From: Lachnospiraceae bacterium
Lineage (GTDB): Bacteria; Bacillota; Clostridia; Lachnospirales; Lachnospiraceae
NCBI GenBank assembly: GCA_910575475.1
Contig: CAJTGD010000017.1
Span: 56,831 to 120,830 of the forward strand
Direction: 5' to 3'
DNA: 64,000 nt
The notes beneath the pieces are model-generated. The model saw nothing but the letters and a program-made list of their open reading frames with translations. It made no database searches and had not been told where the DNA came from. Position 1 is the first letter of the stretch; each line of letters opens with the position of its first letter. The position numbers and the translations under genes are program-made. Of this stretch, positions 26,189 to 33,328 are shown piece by piece.

Positions 26189-27040
26189 TTATCCTTTTTT
26201 CGTAACCGGAATCCACACCTCATATTGTGCATTTTCCGGATCTGCATTCAGATATACTTCGATATCCGGCGCATTGGCATATTCATACCCGGAAGTTGGG
26301 AGCCATTCGGTAACGATCCTCTGCTCCAACTCCTGAATCGACTGGTTTGTGCCGGACCCGGTAAAGATTGCCCAGGTAGATGCGGGAACGATATATTCTT
26401 CGTATTCCCCGCATTCCTTCGTGGTAGACACCGCGATAAAATATTTCCACTGTTCCGCTTCCTCATTACAGGCGCTGACACCCAGAAGGCCCATGGGAGG
26501 CGTATCCATCATCCCGGCCAGCTTCGGTATGGTGCCGTCGGCCGCTGCCTTCTGCCACAGATCAGGAACGATCATAAAATTGTTTTCCAATTCCTTTTGA
26601 AGCGGCGCCGAGAGACCGACGATCCGGAAGCTGTCTTTGGTTTCAATCCGATAATTCATTTCTTCCACTCCTTTTACTGAAATCGTAAATGTAATGGGCG
26701 GATAGGATTTTATAGAAACACCCTCATTCCTTACGGCCGACGGCGCAATTCCATGAATCCCCTGAAAGGCCCTGTTAAAAGCAGTCGGGGAGCTGTAGCC
26801 GTACTTCTGCGCAATGTCCAGGATCTTAGCGTCTCCACCCTGCAGGTCCGCCGCAGCCAAAGACATCCGCCGCCTTCGGAGATACTCCGCCAGCGACACC
26901 CCGGCCATATAGGTAAACATCCTCTGAAAATGATACGCGGAACAGCAGGCGATCCGGCCCAGTTCCTTATGGTCGATCTCACCCGTCAGGTGCTCCTCAA
27001 TATAACGCATACTCTCGTTTAATCGTTCCACCCACTCCAT
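26189..27040 (-). CDS. AraC-family regulator with GyrI-like effector domain
   Basis: 283 aa. Residues about 1-105 are a double helix-turn-helix AraC domain (LGRIACCSAYHFQRMFTYM, AQKYGYSSPTAFNRAFQGIHG). Residues about 130-283 are a GyrI/SoxS-Rob-type small-molecule binding domain (RIETKDSFRIVGLSAPL, PASTWAIFTGSG, EVYLNADPENAQYEVWIPV). Such proteins bind hydrophobic or cationic compounds and usually activate stress or efflux genes. It is monocistronic with its own terminator. No obvious target is adjacent on this strand. Confidence 0.92.
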   Translation of the reverse strand: MEWVERLNESMRYIEEHLTGEIDHKELGRIACCSAYHFQRMFTYMAGVSLAEYLRRRRMSLAAADLQGGDAKILDIAQKYGYSSPTAFNRAFQGIHGIAPSAVRNEGVSIKSYPPITFTISVKGVEEMNYRIETKDSFRIVGLSAPLQKELENNFMIVPDLWQKAAADGTIPKLAGMMDTPPMGLLGVSACNEEAEQWKYFIAVSTTKECGEYEEYIVPASTWAIFTGSGTNQSIQELEQRIVTEWLPTSGYEYANAPDIEVYLNADPENAQYEVWIPVTKKG

Positions 27041-27111
27041 AATGTAATTCCTCCGTTTAGTTTCTGTATTGGATATCCATGATTACGATTATATCGCTTT
27101 TTCCCGAAAAT

Positions 27112-27144
27112 GTCCTCTCTATTCTTGCACAAAAAAGTGAAAAC
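27112..27144. repeat. 33-bp direct repeat, copy A
   Basis: Matches 27996-28028 with one mismatch. Read on the minus strand it spells FHFFVQE-stop, the same C-terminal ending (FHFFAQE-stop) as the gene at 28003-28722. It is therefore a relic of that gene's 3' end placed upstream of the PIN module. Confidence 0.75.
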
Positions 27145-27199
27145 CATCATAAATTTACTCCCTGGCCAGCGGCCTGAATTTCAAAAATGCAATTCTCCA

Positions 27200-27228
27200 T
27201 TGTTTTTATATACGTTTTTTTGTATAAT
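27200..27228 (+). promoter_or_regulatory. Promoter of the PIN toxin-antitoxin operon
   Basis: TTGTTT (27200-27205), 17-bp spacer, consensus TATAAT (27223-27228), 34 bp before the toxin ATG. Confidence 0.65.
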
Positions 27229-27262
27229 CTTTATATGAAGATGCTTGCTGGAGGTGATAGAT

Positions 27263-27739
27263 ATGGAAAAATTAAAAGTTTACCTGGATACCTCGGTTAT
27301 CAGCCATTTACTTCAGGAGGATGTATCTGAAAAAATGGCTGATACCAGGCAATTGTGGGAAATGTTTCGCGCAGGAAAGTATGAAGTCTATCTTTCTACT
27401 GTAACGCTTGAAGAACTAAAAGGGTGTTCAGAGCCAAAGCAGAGCCTGCTTTTCGATTACTTAGGGTGCATTGACTATACTTTGGTTCAGATTGATGATG
27501 ATATTGCAGATATTGCAAAGCAGATTATCGAAATGGGTATCCTTACAAAGAAAAGCTATGACGATTGTCAGCATATAGGAGCCGCTATTGTTAGTGAATG
27601 CGACTGTATTATATCATGGAATTTTAAACATATTGTAAATATTAAGACCATAAGGGGAATACGGGCAATCACTAACCTGCAAGGCCATAAACCGATTGAG
27701 ATTCTAAATCCATCTGTGTTATTAGAAAGTGAGGAATAA
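27263..27739 (+). CDS. PIN-domain ribonuclease toxin
   Basis: 158 aa. The ATG at 27263 is preferred because GGAGGTGAT lies just before it; a TTG at 27245 is upstream of that site. The N-terminus KVYLDTSVISHLL holds the first catalytic Asp, EELKG a conserved acidic residue, KSYDDCQHIGAA the central Asp pair, and DCIISWNFKHI the last acidic cluster of a PIN fold. PIN toxins cleave RNA and are neutralised by a small partner encoded beside them. The gene is followed 2 nt later by such a small gene. It is AT-richer than the flanks. Confidence 0.82.
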   Translation: MEKLKVYLDTSVISHLLQEDVSEKMADTRQLWEMFRAGKYEVYLSTVTLEELKGCSEPKQSLLFDYLGCIDYTLVQIDDDIADIAKQIIEMGILTKKSYDDCQHIGAAIVSECDCIISWNFKHIVNIKTIRGIRAITNLQGHKPIEILNPSVLLESEE

Positions 27740-27741
27740 TT

Positions 27742-27933
27742 ATGGATAGGCCTGTTCTAAGTCCCGATTTTACCATTGAAGATATTCACAAATTAAGAGA
27801 ATATAACTACTATCAGACAAAAGATATGAGCCAACAGGAGCGCATCGACTATTATAATACGCGTGGAATAGAAGTCCACAAAGAGATACAAGCCAGAAAA
27901 ATACAAAAAATTTCCAGCTGTGCGGTTGGATGA
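27742..27933 (+). CDS. Putative antitoxin of the PIN module
   Basis: 63 aa, 2 nt after the toxin stop. SPDFTIEDIHKLREYNYYQTKDM then QERIDYYNTRGIEVHKEIQ is a charged helical protein of the type found downstream of PIN genes in Lachnospiraceae. It lacks a recognisable DNA-binding motif. Its last codons (SSCAVG) lie in the arm of a palindrome (27920-27955), so the natural C-terminus may have been altered. Assignment rests mainly on position. Confidence 0.6.
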   Translation: MDRPVLSPDFTIEDIHKLREYNYYQTKDMSQQERIDYYNTRGIEVHKEIQARKIQKISSCAVG

Positions 27934-27955
27934 TCCAAGAATCATCCAACCGCAC
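27920..27955. repeat. Perfect 14-bp palindrome at the end of the PIN module
   Basis: Arms 27920-27933 and 27942-27955 are exact inverted copies with an 8-nt loop. No T-run follows on either side, so termination is uncertain. Confidence 0.6.
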
Positions 27956-27995
27956 AACTCATAATGGGGCTACCGGGAAATGACTGATTTTGCAA

Positions 27996-28028
27996 GTCCT
28001 CTCTATTCTTGCGCAAAAAAGTGAAAAC
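27996..28028. repeat. 33-bp direct repeat, copy B
   Basis: Second copy of 27112-27144. It covers the stop codon and last codons of the minus-strand gene 28003-28722. Confidence 0.75.
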
Positions 28029-28722
28029 GATAGTATTGTTCCAGCGCCGCCATCTGTCTCTGCTCCTGATACAGCTTTTGACTTTCGGTCCGCCGTTCCC
28101 AGAAGCTGTTTTTTGATTTTTCCCGGAACAGATTTTCACCGTTCCCGTTCTGATAGCCTGGGAACCAGCTGCAGGCATTGCATTCTTCCTTTGTGGCTCC
28201 ATAATGGATCACCGCATAGGCGCCTCCGCAGATGCCCGCCCAGGGATCCGGCTGCGCCCAGCCGGTTTTCAGGTCATCCAGTACCCATGCCTCGTATTCC
28301 GGGTCATGTTTCATGGCCTCAAAGCCGGCCTCCGTGATCTGGATGGAAATTGATTCCAGAGCACGGGAAGGATGGCGCGGGATTCGGGAAATCTGGTCAT
28401 GTAGATACTGCTTATATTCCTCCATGGTCATGGTCTCCCTGGAAATGGCTTCCGTACAGGAGATTTGCGTGCCGGGGGCGGTCTGCTGCGCGGCGGTATA
28501 GAGACTGCCGGGGAGCAGACCGGATCCCCCGTAGATTCCATGGAACAATCCTGCATTTCCATAAGGCAATGGGGAAATTCCGGAAGCTGTGTCCGGAGCG
28601 GCATTTGACAGCATATTCAGAAATTTTGCCGGCTGTGTCAGGTTTTTGGCGATTTCATAACCGCTTTGCAGCAGGCTGTTGTATGACCCTGTCATATCGT
28701 TGAGATTCCATATATTGTTCAT
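28003..28722 (-). CDS. Uncharacterised Lachnospiraceae protein, last gene of split-kinase operon
   Basis: 239 aa, no signal peptide or membrane helix. The N-terminal third is Gly/Ser/Ala-rich. The conserved-looking C-terminal part reads MTMEEYKQYLHDQISRIP, then ISIQITEAGFEAMKHDPEYE, GICGGAYAVIHYGATKEE and KSNSFWERR-like residues (exact: KNSFWERR). I recall similar small hypothetical proteins in Lachnospiraceae but no function. The MxxDPEYxxxxL block is shared with the 384-aa protein two genes upstream, suggesting a common domain. AAAGGAGAC precedes the ATG, which overlaps the preceding sensor gene stop (ATGA). The 3' end is duplicated 0.9 kb away (27112-27144). Confidence 0.6.
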   Translation of the reverse strand: MNNIWNLNDMTGSYNSLLQSGYEIAKNLTQPAKFLNMLSNAAPDTASGISPLPYGNAGLFHGIYGGSGLLPGSLYTAAQQTAPGTQISCTEAISRETMTMEEYKQYLHDQISRIPRHPSRALESISIQITEAGFEAMKHDPEYEAWVLDDLKTGWAQPDPWAGICGGAYAVIHYGATKEECNACSWFPGYQNGNGENLFREKSKNSFWERRTESQKLYQEQRQMAALEQYYRFHFFAQE

Positions 28723-29681
28723 TGATTGTCTCCTTTCATAGTGTGATCGCGGAGGTTTTCCTCCATCCGGGACAGATATTGTTCCAGTTCCGCGGCATCC
28801 TTTTTTTGCGCAAGCCCTTTGAGATTGGTTATGTGATTTCGTATGTCATGCCGCAGCTGCCGGATTCCCAAATACATCTGTTCGGATTCGGCCATCTGTT
28901 TCTGCATGGCCTGGATCTGCAGCTCTGCGGCAAAGTGGGCTCTGCGTTCTTCCCGCAGAACCGCCATCTCCTGGCAGGAGAGGACGGCGGCCAGGGTGCC
29001 GGCGTAGAACAGGGCAGCTCCGCAGGGCACCAGCACGACAAAGGACGGATATTGTTCATAAACCTGAAAGGGCACCCCGTCTTTTACATGGAAGAGCATG
29101 GCATAGATCAGGCTGGTGAACAGGATCCCCACAACCGGGATCAGGCAAAGATAGATCGGCGCCTTCCCGCAAAGCAGAAGCGGCGCGCTCCTCAGCCTGC
29201 GTCCCATGAGATACAGCAGGAAAAAGAACAGGGCGAACTGGAGCAGGGCAGTGGCGGTATAATTGACTGCCGTTCCATACAGGATCGCATCCAGCTCTTT
29301 CTTGACCACCACAAAGCGCTCGTTGACGATAAAGTACAGACTCTCGGCAGTCAGCCGGCTTAAGCCCCGGATGCTGAAAAAGAGGATTGCCAGAAAAAAG
29401 GCGGTCTTTCTCTCCATTTCAAGTATATGATGGATTGCCGGCAGAAGAAGGATCACGGCTGTCATGCACTGCCAGTTGTAAATGGGCACGGCAATCCCCG
29501 CAAAATATACGGCGCAGTAAATGATAAAAATGAGGAGCATTTTCTCAAAAGGGCGCTGGGATTTTTTCGATGCGGTTCCGCCGAAAAAAGGGGAGAAAAA
29601 AGCGGCCATGCTGCCTCCGTACAGTATGGTTTCCATGACCGCTGTTATGTTCTCAAATGCCAGGAATGCTGCTTCGTTCAT
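28719..29681 (-). CDS. AgrC-like sensor with His motif but no ATPase domain
   Basis: 320 aa. Six or so membrane segments cover about residues 10-245 (for example MLLIFIIYCAVYFAGIAVPI, LLQFALFFFLLYLM, IYLCLIPVVGILFTSLIYAM). A coiled linker follows, then the HPK10-type dimerisation motif RHDIRNHITNLKGL with the presumed phospho-accepting His at about 278. The protein ends only 43 residues later (EENLRDHTMKGDNQ); no N, G1 or G2 boxes follow. The end is natural in context: its stop overlaps the next gene start and no leftover ATPase coding sequence is seen. It is likely to be phosphorylated in trans by the sister sensor encoded at 30842-32257. Confidence 0.75.
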   Translation of the reverse strand: MNEAAFLAFENITAVMETILYGGSMAAFFSPFFGGTASKKSQRPFEKMLLIFIIYCAVYFAGIAVPIYNWQCMTAVILLLPAIHHILEMERKTAFFLAILFFSIRGLSRLTAESLYFIVNERFVVVKKELDAILYGTAVNYTATALLQFALFFFLLYLMGRRLRSAPLLLCGKAPIYLCLIPVVGILFTSLIYAMLFHVKDGVPFQVYEQYPSFVVLVPCGAALFYAGTLAAVLSCQEMAVLREERRAHFAAELQIQAMQKQMAESEQMYLGIRQLRHDIRNHITNLKGLAQKKDAAELEQYLSRMEENLRDHTMKGDNQ

Positions 29682-29690
29682 GCGATCTGC

Positions 29691-30845
29691 TTACCCCCAT
29701 ACAAGCTTTCTGGTATGCTCCAGGACAGATTCTGTAGAATTTCCGCCCAAGGTCGGACCGAAAATCTCCTGCAGGCGGTTTCCCTTCATCATTTCGGCGA
29801 GCTGCGCCTTTGCCGCCTGTGAGGAATTGTAGTCAGCCAATCCTGCGGACAGGGAACCGCTGCTGCTCAGGCTGTCCATCAAAGAGCCGATCCCGCCCAG
29901 GTCGGGCAGCAGGGAGCCTGCTCCTGAGAAGGAGGAGAAAAGACTGTCTGCTCCCGCAGATGATGGACTGCCGGATGACAGACCGGCGATCCGAAGCCGG
30001 TGCTGAAGCTGTTTTTCTGTGATCAGGCTCATATAATACGCATGCCGGGCCTTGCGGATCTCCCACCAGTCCTCCTCGTCGCCGGAGCTGCTCCTGGTGA
30101 TTCTGGGCTGACTGGAGGAGACCGCATTGACAATGCAGCCGTCCTCGCCGATGGCAACGGCCTGGGACATCCCGGCAGCAGAGCCGGGCAGGATGGCTTC
30201 GTTCCTCACCGCGTCAAAGGTAAACCAGGTATCGATCCGCTCCAGGATCTCTTTGGCGTACTCCGGATCCTCTTCCATGCGGGCCTGCACTTTTGGGTGG
30301 ATGACCACGGCCTTGCTGCCGGGAGGTACTGCGCCCAGGGCGCGGATCTCCCTGGAAGCCTCAAACGGGGTATAGGGCGGATTTGGGCCGGAGGGCTTCC
30401 AGTTTTCTATGGCATCGGTGTCGATCTGATCCTGGTAGAGCAGGTAATGGGGATAATCATTCCGGGTTTTCCAGTAGCTGGAACCGGCGTCAAACACATG
30501 ATATTTGATTCCGGGATATTTTGCCTTGAGCATCTCTTCCAGAGTGGGAGGCTGGATGGACGCGGTCTCTCCCGCATGAAGCCCGGAGGCGGAGGAAACC
30601 ATGCTGCTCCGATAAGTCTCTATGGAAGTGATGGCCGTACCGGCGGCGCCCCTCAAATAATTGCTCCCGGCATTTGCGCCTGTATGAACGCCATATTCTG
30701 TACCGGCAGGACCGGCCTGCCCTGTCCGTGCCGCAAGAGCCTGAAAGCTCACGGAAGCGGATTCCTTCCGGCCGGTACTCCTTTTCCCTGCGGTCTGACT
30801 GTAGATTTCCCTGCTTCTGTAATCTGTCTGTATTGTGTGATTCAT
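29691..30845 (-). CDS. Uncharacterised protein between the two sensors (DUF6033-like?)
   Basis: 384 aa, soluble, no signal peptide. The N-terminus is basic and Ser/Thr/Gly-rich (residues 1-100). The middle reads YPGIKYHVFDAGSSYWKTR, then VVIHPKVQARMEEDPEYAKE and IDTWFTFD. The C-terminus is Ser/Gly-rich (SLFSSFSGAGSLLPDLGGIG). The MEEDPEY segment matches MKHDPEYE in the 239-aa protein of the same operon. I suspect relation to DUF6033-type proteins but cannot confirm it. The start overlaps the upstream sensor stop (ATGA) with AGGAAAGGAG in front. Sitting between sensors implies a role in this signalling pathway, as modulator or as output. Confidence 0.55.
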   Translation of the reverse strand: MNHTIQTDYRSREIYSQTAGKRSTGRKESASVSFQALAARTGQAGPAGTEYGVHTGANAGSNYLRGAAGTAITSIETYRSSMVSSASGLHAGETASIQPPTLEEMLKAKYPGIKYHVFDAGSSYWKTRNDYPHYLLYQDQIDTDAIENWKPSGPNPPYTPFEASREIRALGAVPPGSKAVVIHPKVQARMEEDPEYAKEILERIDTWFTFDAVRNEAILPGSAAGMSQAVAIGEDGCIVNAVSSSQPRITRSSSGDEEDWWEIRKARHAYYMSLITEKQLQHRLRIAGLSSGSPSSAGADSLFSSFSGAGSLLPDLGGIGSLMDSLSSSGSLSAGLADYNSSQAAKAQLAEMMKGNRLQEIFGPTLGGNSTESVLEHTRKLVWG

Positions 30846-32257
30846 AAATGACTGCTCCTTTCCTGTAATAAAATAGTGATATGAAAAATCTGCTCCTCCG
30901 TCCGGATCTCCAGATCCCCCTGGTACTTTGCGGCCTCCTGCCTCACGCTGGAAAGGCCGATGCCGTGAAGGCGGCTGTCTCTCTGCTTGGTGGAAACCGG
31001 AAGGCCGGAGACGGGATCCATGACGATCCGCCCCTGATAAGGATTTTCCGCCTGGATCAAATAGAAACGCTTTCGCTGCTTTCCGGTGAGCCGGATATAT
31101 CGGCGCGCAGGCGGCACCTGTGCACAGGCTTCCAGTGCATTTTCCAGGAGATTGTGGAGAATGATCCCCAGATCATAAGCTTCGTACCGACCGGATGCGG
31201 GATAGTGAAAATCTGCTTCCAGGGAGATCCCCGCGCGCAGTGCCTGCCGGCGCTTCTCATTCAGGACCACATCCGTTACCGCATTTCCTGTCCGGACGGC
31301 CGGATCGGGGATGCGCAGATCCTGGTCGGTCTGCCGGAGATACTGTCCGATCTCTTCATAGTTGCCATTGTGTGCCAGCTCCCGGATATGGCGCAGGTGA
31401 TCCAGCATTTCCCGCCGCATCTGTTCCATGCTTTCCGAGAGTGCCTTCTGTTCTTCCGCCCTTTTTTGGAGCGCGTTCAAATGCTGCTCATTCACAAAGC
31501 AGGCTTCATTTTCCGTCTGCAGGGACAGCATTTCCTGGTGAAAAGCGATGGTGAACCAGGTCCCGGCGTAAAACAGGGCGGCGATCAGGGGGATGATCCC
31601 GAGAAATACCGGGTGCTGTTCGTACAGCCGGAGATATACGCCGTCCTTGATCATCCCGAGAAGCCTTACGATGATCCCTCCGGATAAGATGCCGGTCATT
31701 GGGATCAGACACAAAAAATACAGCTCCCTCCTGCGGAGCAGAAATGTTTTTTGAAGGAGCCTGCGCCTGAGAGCATACAGCATCACAGCAAACAGCGCAA
31801 ACCGCAGCAGGGATACAAGTGTAAAAACTGCGGCGGCCCGAAGCAGGATCAGCTCCGGTTTCGCGTCGAGCCGGAACAGCGCATGACCGGACAGATAATC
31901 CAGGCTTTCTATGATCAGTGCGCTGCTCGTTCTGGTGCTGAAAAAAAGGACTGTCAGCAAAAACAGCAGAGACCGGTCCGCGCGCAGGATACCGGACAGA
32001 GACAGAAGGCCAGCGCCGATCAAAATAACACACGCAATCTGCGGTACCGGGGTAGCGGCGCACAGAAGATAGGCAGAGCTGTAGATCAGGAAGAGGATTC
32101 CGGCATGCGGCCGCCTTAGGCGCAAGCTTCGCGGGCGAAACGCCTGTGTTGTATCTGTCAGAAACGGATGGAAAAAAGCGGTAAAGCACCCTGCGTGCAG
32201 CAGCACAGTGACCAGGACAGCGGCCTTGTAGAAAAAATGAAATTCTCTTTCACTCAT
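30842..32257 (-). CDS. AgrC-like kinase with ATPase domain but Arg at the His site
   Basis: About 471 aa from ATG 32257 (GGGAGG 7 nt upstream; it overlaps the regulator stop). Multiple membrane helices cover about 1-250. The dimerisation region reads MRREMLDHLRHIREL, aligning without gaps to RHDIRNHITNLKGL of the sister sensor, so the usual His is Arg282, Asp is Glu and Asn is Asp. The C-terminal GHKL ATPase is complete: IILHNLLENALEAC (N box) and LHGIGLSSVRQEAAKYQGD (G box). It should bind ATP yet cannot autophosphorylate at the usual residue. A trans-acting kinase role is inferred. Confidence 0.8.
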   Translation of the reverse strand: MSEREFHFFYKAAVLVTVLLHAGCFTAFFHPFLTDTTQAFRPRSLRLRRPHAGILFLIYSSAYLLCAATPVPQIACVILIGAGLLSLSGILRADRSLLFLLTVLFFSTRTSSALIIESLDYLSGHALFRLDAKPELILLRAAAVFTLVSLLRFALFAVMLYALRRRLLQKTFLLRRRELYFLCLIPMTGILSGGIIVRLLGMIKDGVYLRLYEQHPVFLGIIPLIAALFYAGTWFTIAFHQEMLSLQTENEACFVNEQHLNALQKRAEEQKALSESMEQMRREMLDHLRHIRELAHNGNYEEIGQYLRQTDQDLRIPDPAVRTGNAVTDVVLNEKRRQALRAGISLEADFHYPASGRYEAYDLGIILHNLLENALEACAQVPPARRYIRLTGKQRKRFYLIQAENPYQGRIVMDPVSGLPVSTKQRDSRLHGIGLSSVRQEAAKYQGDLEIRTEEQIFHITILLQERSSHL

Positions 32258-33032
32258 CCGCAAGCCTCCCTTTTACAAAACGCAGATAAGCTTTTACAAA
32301 GTCTGCGTATTTATACCTGGAGATCAAAAGCCTTTCCCCGTTGGTCAGTTCCACTTCGGTCCTGCTATAGGAATCCACATAGGACAGATTGATCAGATAC
32401 CCTTTGTGGATGCGGAAGAACTGGTCTGTCAGCTCATCTTCCAGCTCCCCGATCCTGGCATAATAGGAAAACAGTCCTTCCTTCAAATGCAGGATCACCT
32501 TGTGGTTGCGGCTCTCGATATAATAAATGCTGTCCAGAGGAACGGTCTTGTTCCGGTGGGCAGACTGGATGAGGAGAGAACGGGTATCCGGCTGCCGGGA
32601 CTGTTTTGCAAGGATCCGCTCCACGGCCCGGGCAAATACCTCCGAAAAGCGCTGCTCATCCACAGGCTTGAGCAGGTACTGGAAGGCGTCTACGTCAAAT
32701 GCGTCATAGACATATTTTTCATACCCGGTCACAAAAATGATGAGGGGCTGCAAAAATGCGTCCGTGTCCCGGATACGCCGTGCCAGCTCCATGCCGTTCC
32801 TGGGAAGGCTCTGCACCGTATGCTCGGATTCTGCTTCACGGAATCCGTCTGGCTCCTGGGGCATTTCAATATCCAGAAAGAGAAGGTCGGTCCCTGCCCC
32901 GCGCGAAAGATATTCTCTGAGAGACGCATACTCCGCGACTTCGGTCTCATGGGAGACGCGCTGCTTTTGTATCAGCGCGGCCAGATAATGTCTTATATTC
33001 GGTTCGTCATCACAAATCGCTATTTTGATCAT
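32250..33032 (-). CDS. LytTR-family response regulator
   Basis: 260 aa, first gene of the five-gene operon. The receiver domain has CDDEPNIR, Asp in LLFLDIEMP and the Lys in YLLKPVDEQRF. It carries an unusual insertion after DIEMPQEPDG (REAESEHTVQSLPRNGMELA), so the loop after the phospho-Asp is longer than normal. The C-terminal LytTR DNA-binding domain reads IYYIESRNHKVILHL, FRIHKGYLINLSYV and LLISRYKYADF. It starts with ATG and an AAAGGA site. It is expected to control this operon and perhaps the divergent MATE gene; I could not identify a clear direct-repeat operator. Confidence 0.88.
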   Translation of the reverse strand: MIKIAICDDEPNIRHYLAALIQKQRVSHETEVAEYASLREYLSRGAGTDLLFLDIEMPQEPDGFREAESEHTVQSLPRNGMELARRIRDTDAFLQPLIIFVTGYEKYVYDAFDVDAFQYLLKPVDEQRFSEVFARAVERILAKQSRQPDTRSLLIQSAHRNKTVPLDSIYYIESRNHKVILHLKEGLFSYYARIGELEDELTDQFFRIHKGYLINLSYVDSYSRTEVELTNGERLLISRYKYADFVKAYLRFVKGRLADE

Positions 33033-33190
33033 AGGAAATCCTTTGTCTGCTGCAGTCGGTTTCGGCAGCCGGGATGATAGTATTTACTTTTGACCGGAAA
33101 ATTTATTCCTTGATTTATATATCGTAAGAAACAGGCATTTTAAAAAGTCCTGCGGCGTAACTGGCAGATCTGACGGCGTGAAGAACAAAA

Positions 33191-33227
33191 GTTACAGTTC
33201 ACGGCCCAACCGGCCGCGAACAGTAAC
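33191..33227. repeat. Palindromic repeat unit with GTTACAG ends
   Basis: GTTACAGTTC near-pairs with GCGAACAGTAAC around a GGCC/GGCC core. Similar GTTACAG-ended palindromes occur at 37850-37886 and 47247-47280. It lies between the divergent regulator operon and MATE gene. Confidence 0.55.
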
Positions 33228-33267
33228 GAACAAAAGCAATTGCATTCAAGAACCTGTCTGTAATTTG

Positions 33268-33296
33268 TTGCGGAACCCCGGCCGCTGTGATACACT
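33268..33296 (+). promoter_or_regulatory. Promoter of the MATE gene
   Basis: TTGCGG (33268-33273), 17-bp spacer, TACACT (33291-33296). The -35 match is moderate. Confidence 0.45.
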
Positions 33297-33328
33297 AAAT
33301 GAAAATGTCAACAAAGGAGAATGATGGA

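Noticed and set aside
28722..29363. Plus-strand frame opposite the short sensor
   Set aside because: The opposite strand encodes a clear multi-helix sensor with RHDIRNH; this frame is a shadow.
30000..30851. 283-codon plus-strand frame opposite the 384-aa gene
   Set aside because: The minus-strand gene has a ribosome site, an ATGA overlap with its neighbour and a domain shared with the 239-aa gene; the plus frame has none of these.
28003..33032. Interpretation as a standard agr quorum-sensing locus
   Set aside because: No AgrB-like membrane protease or AgrD-like short peptide gene was found in or beside the operon.
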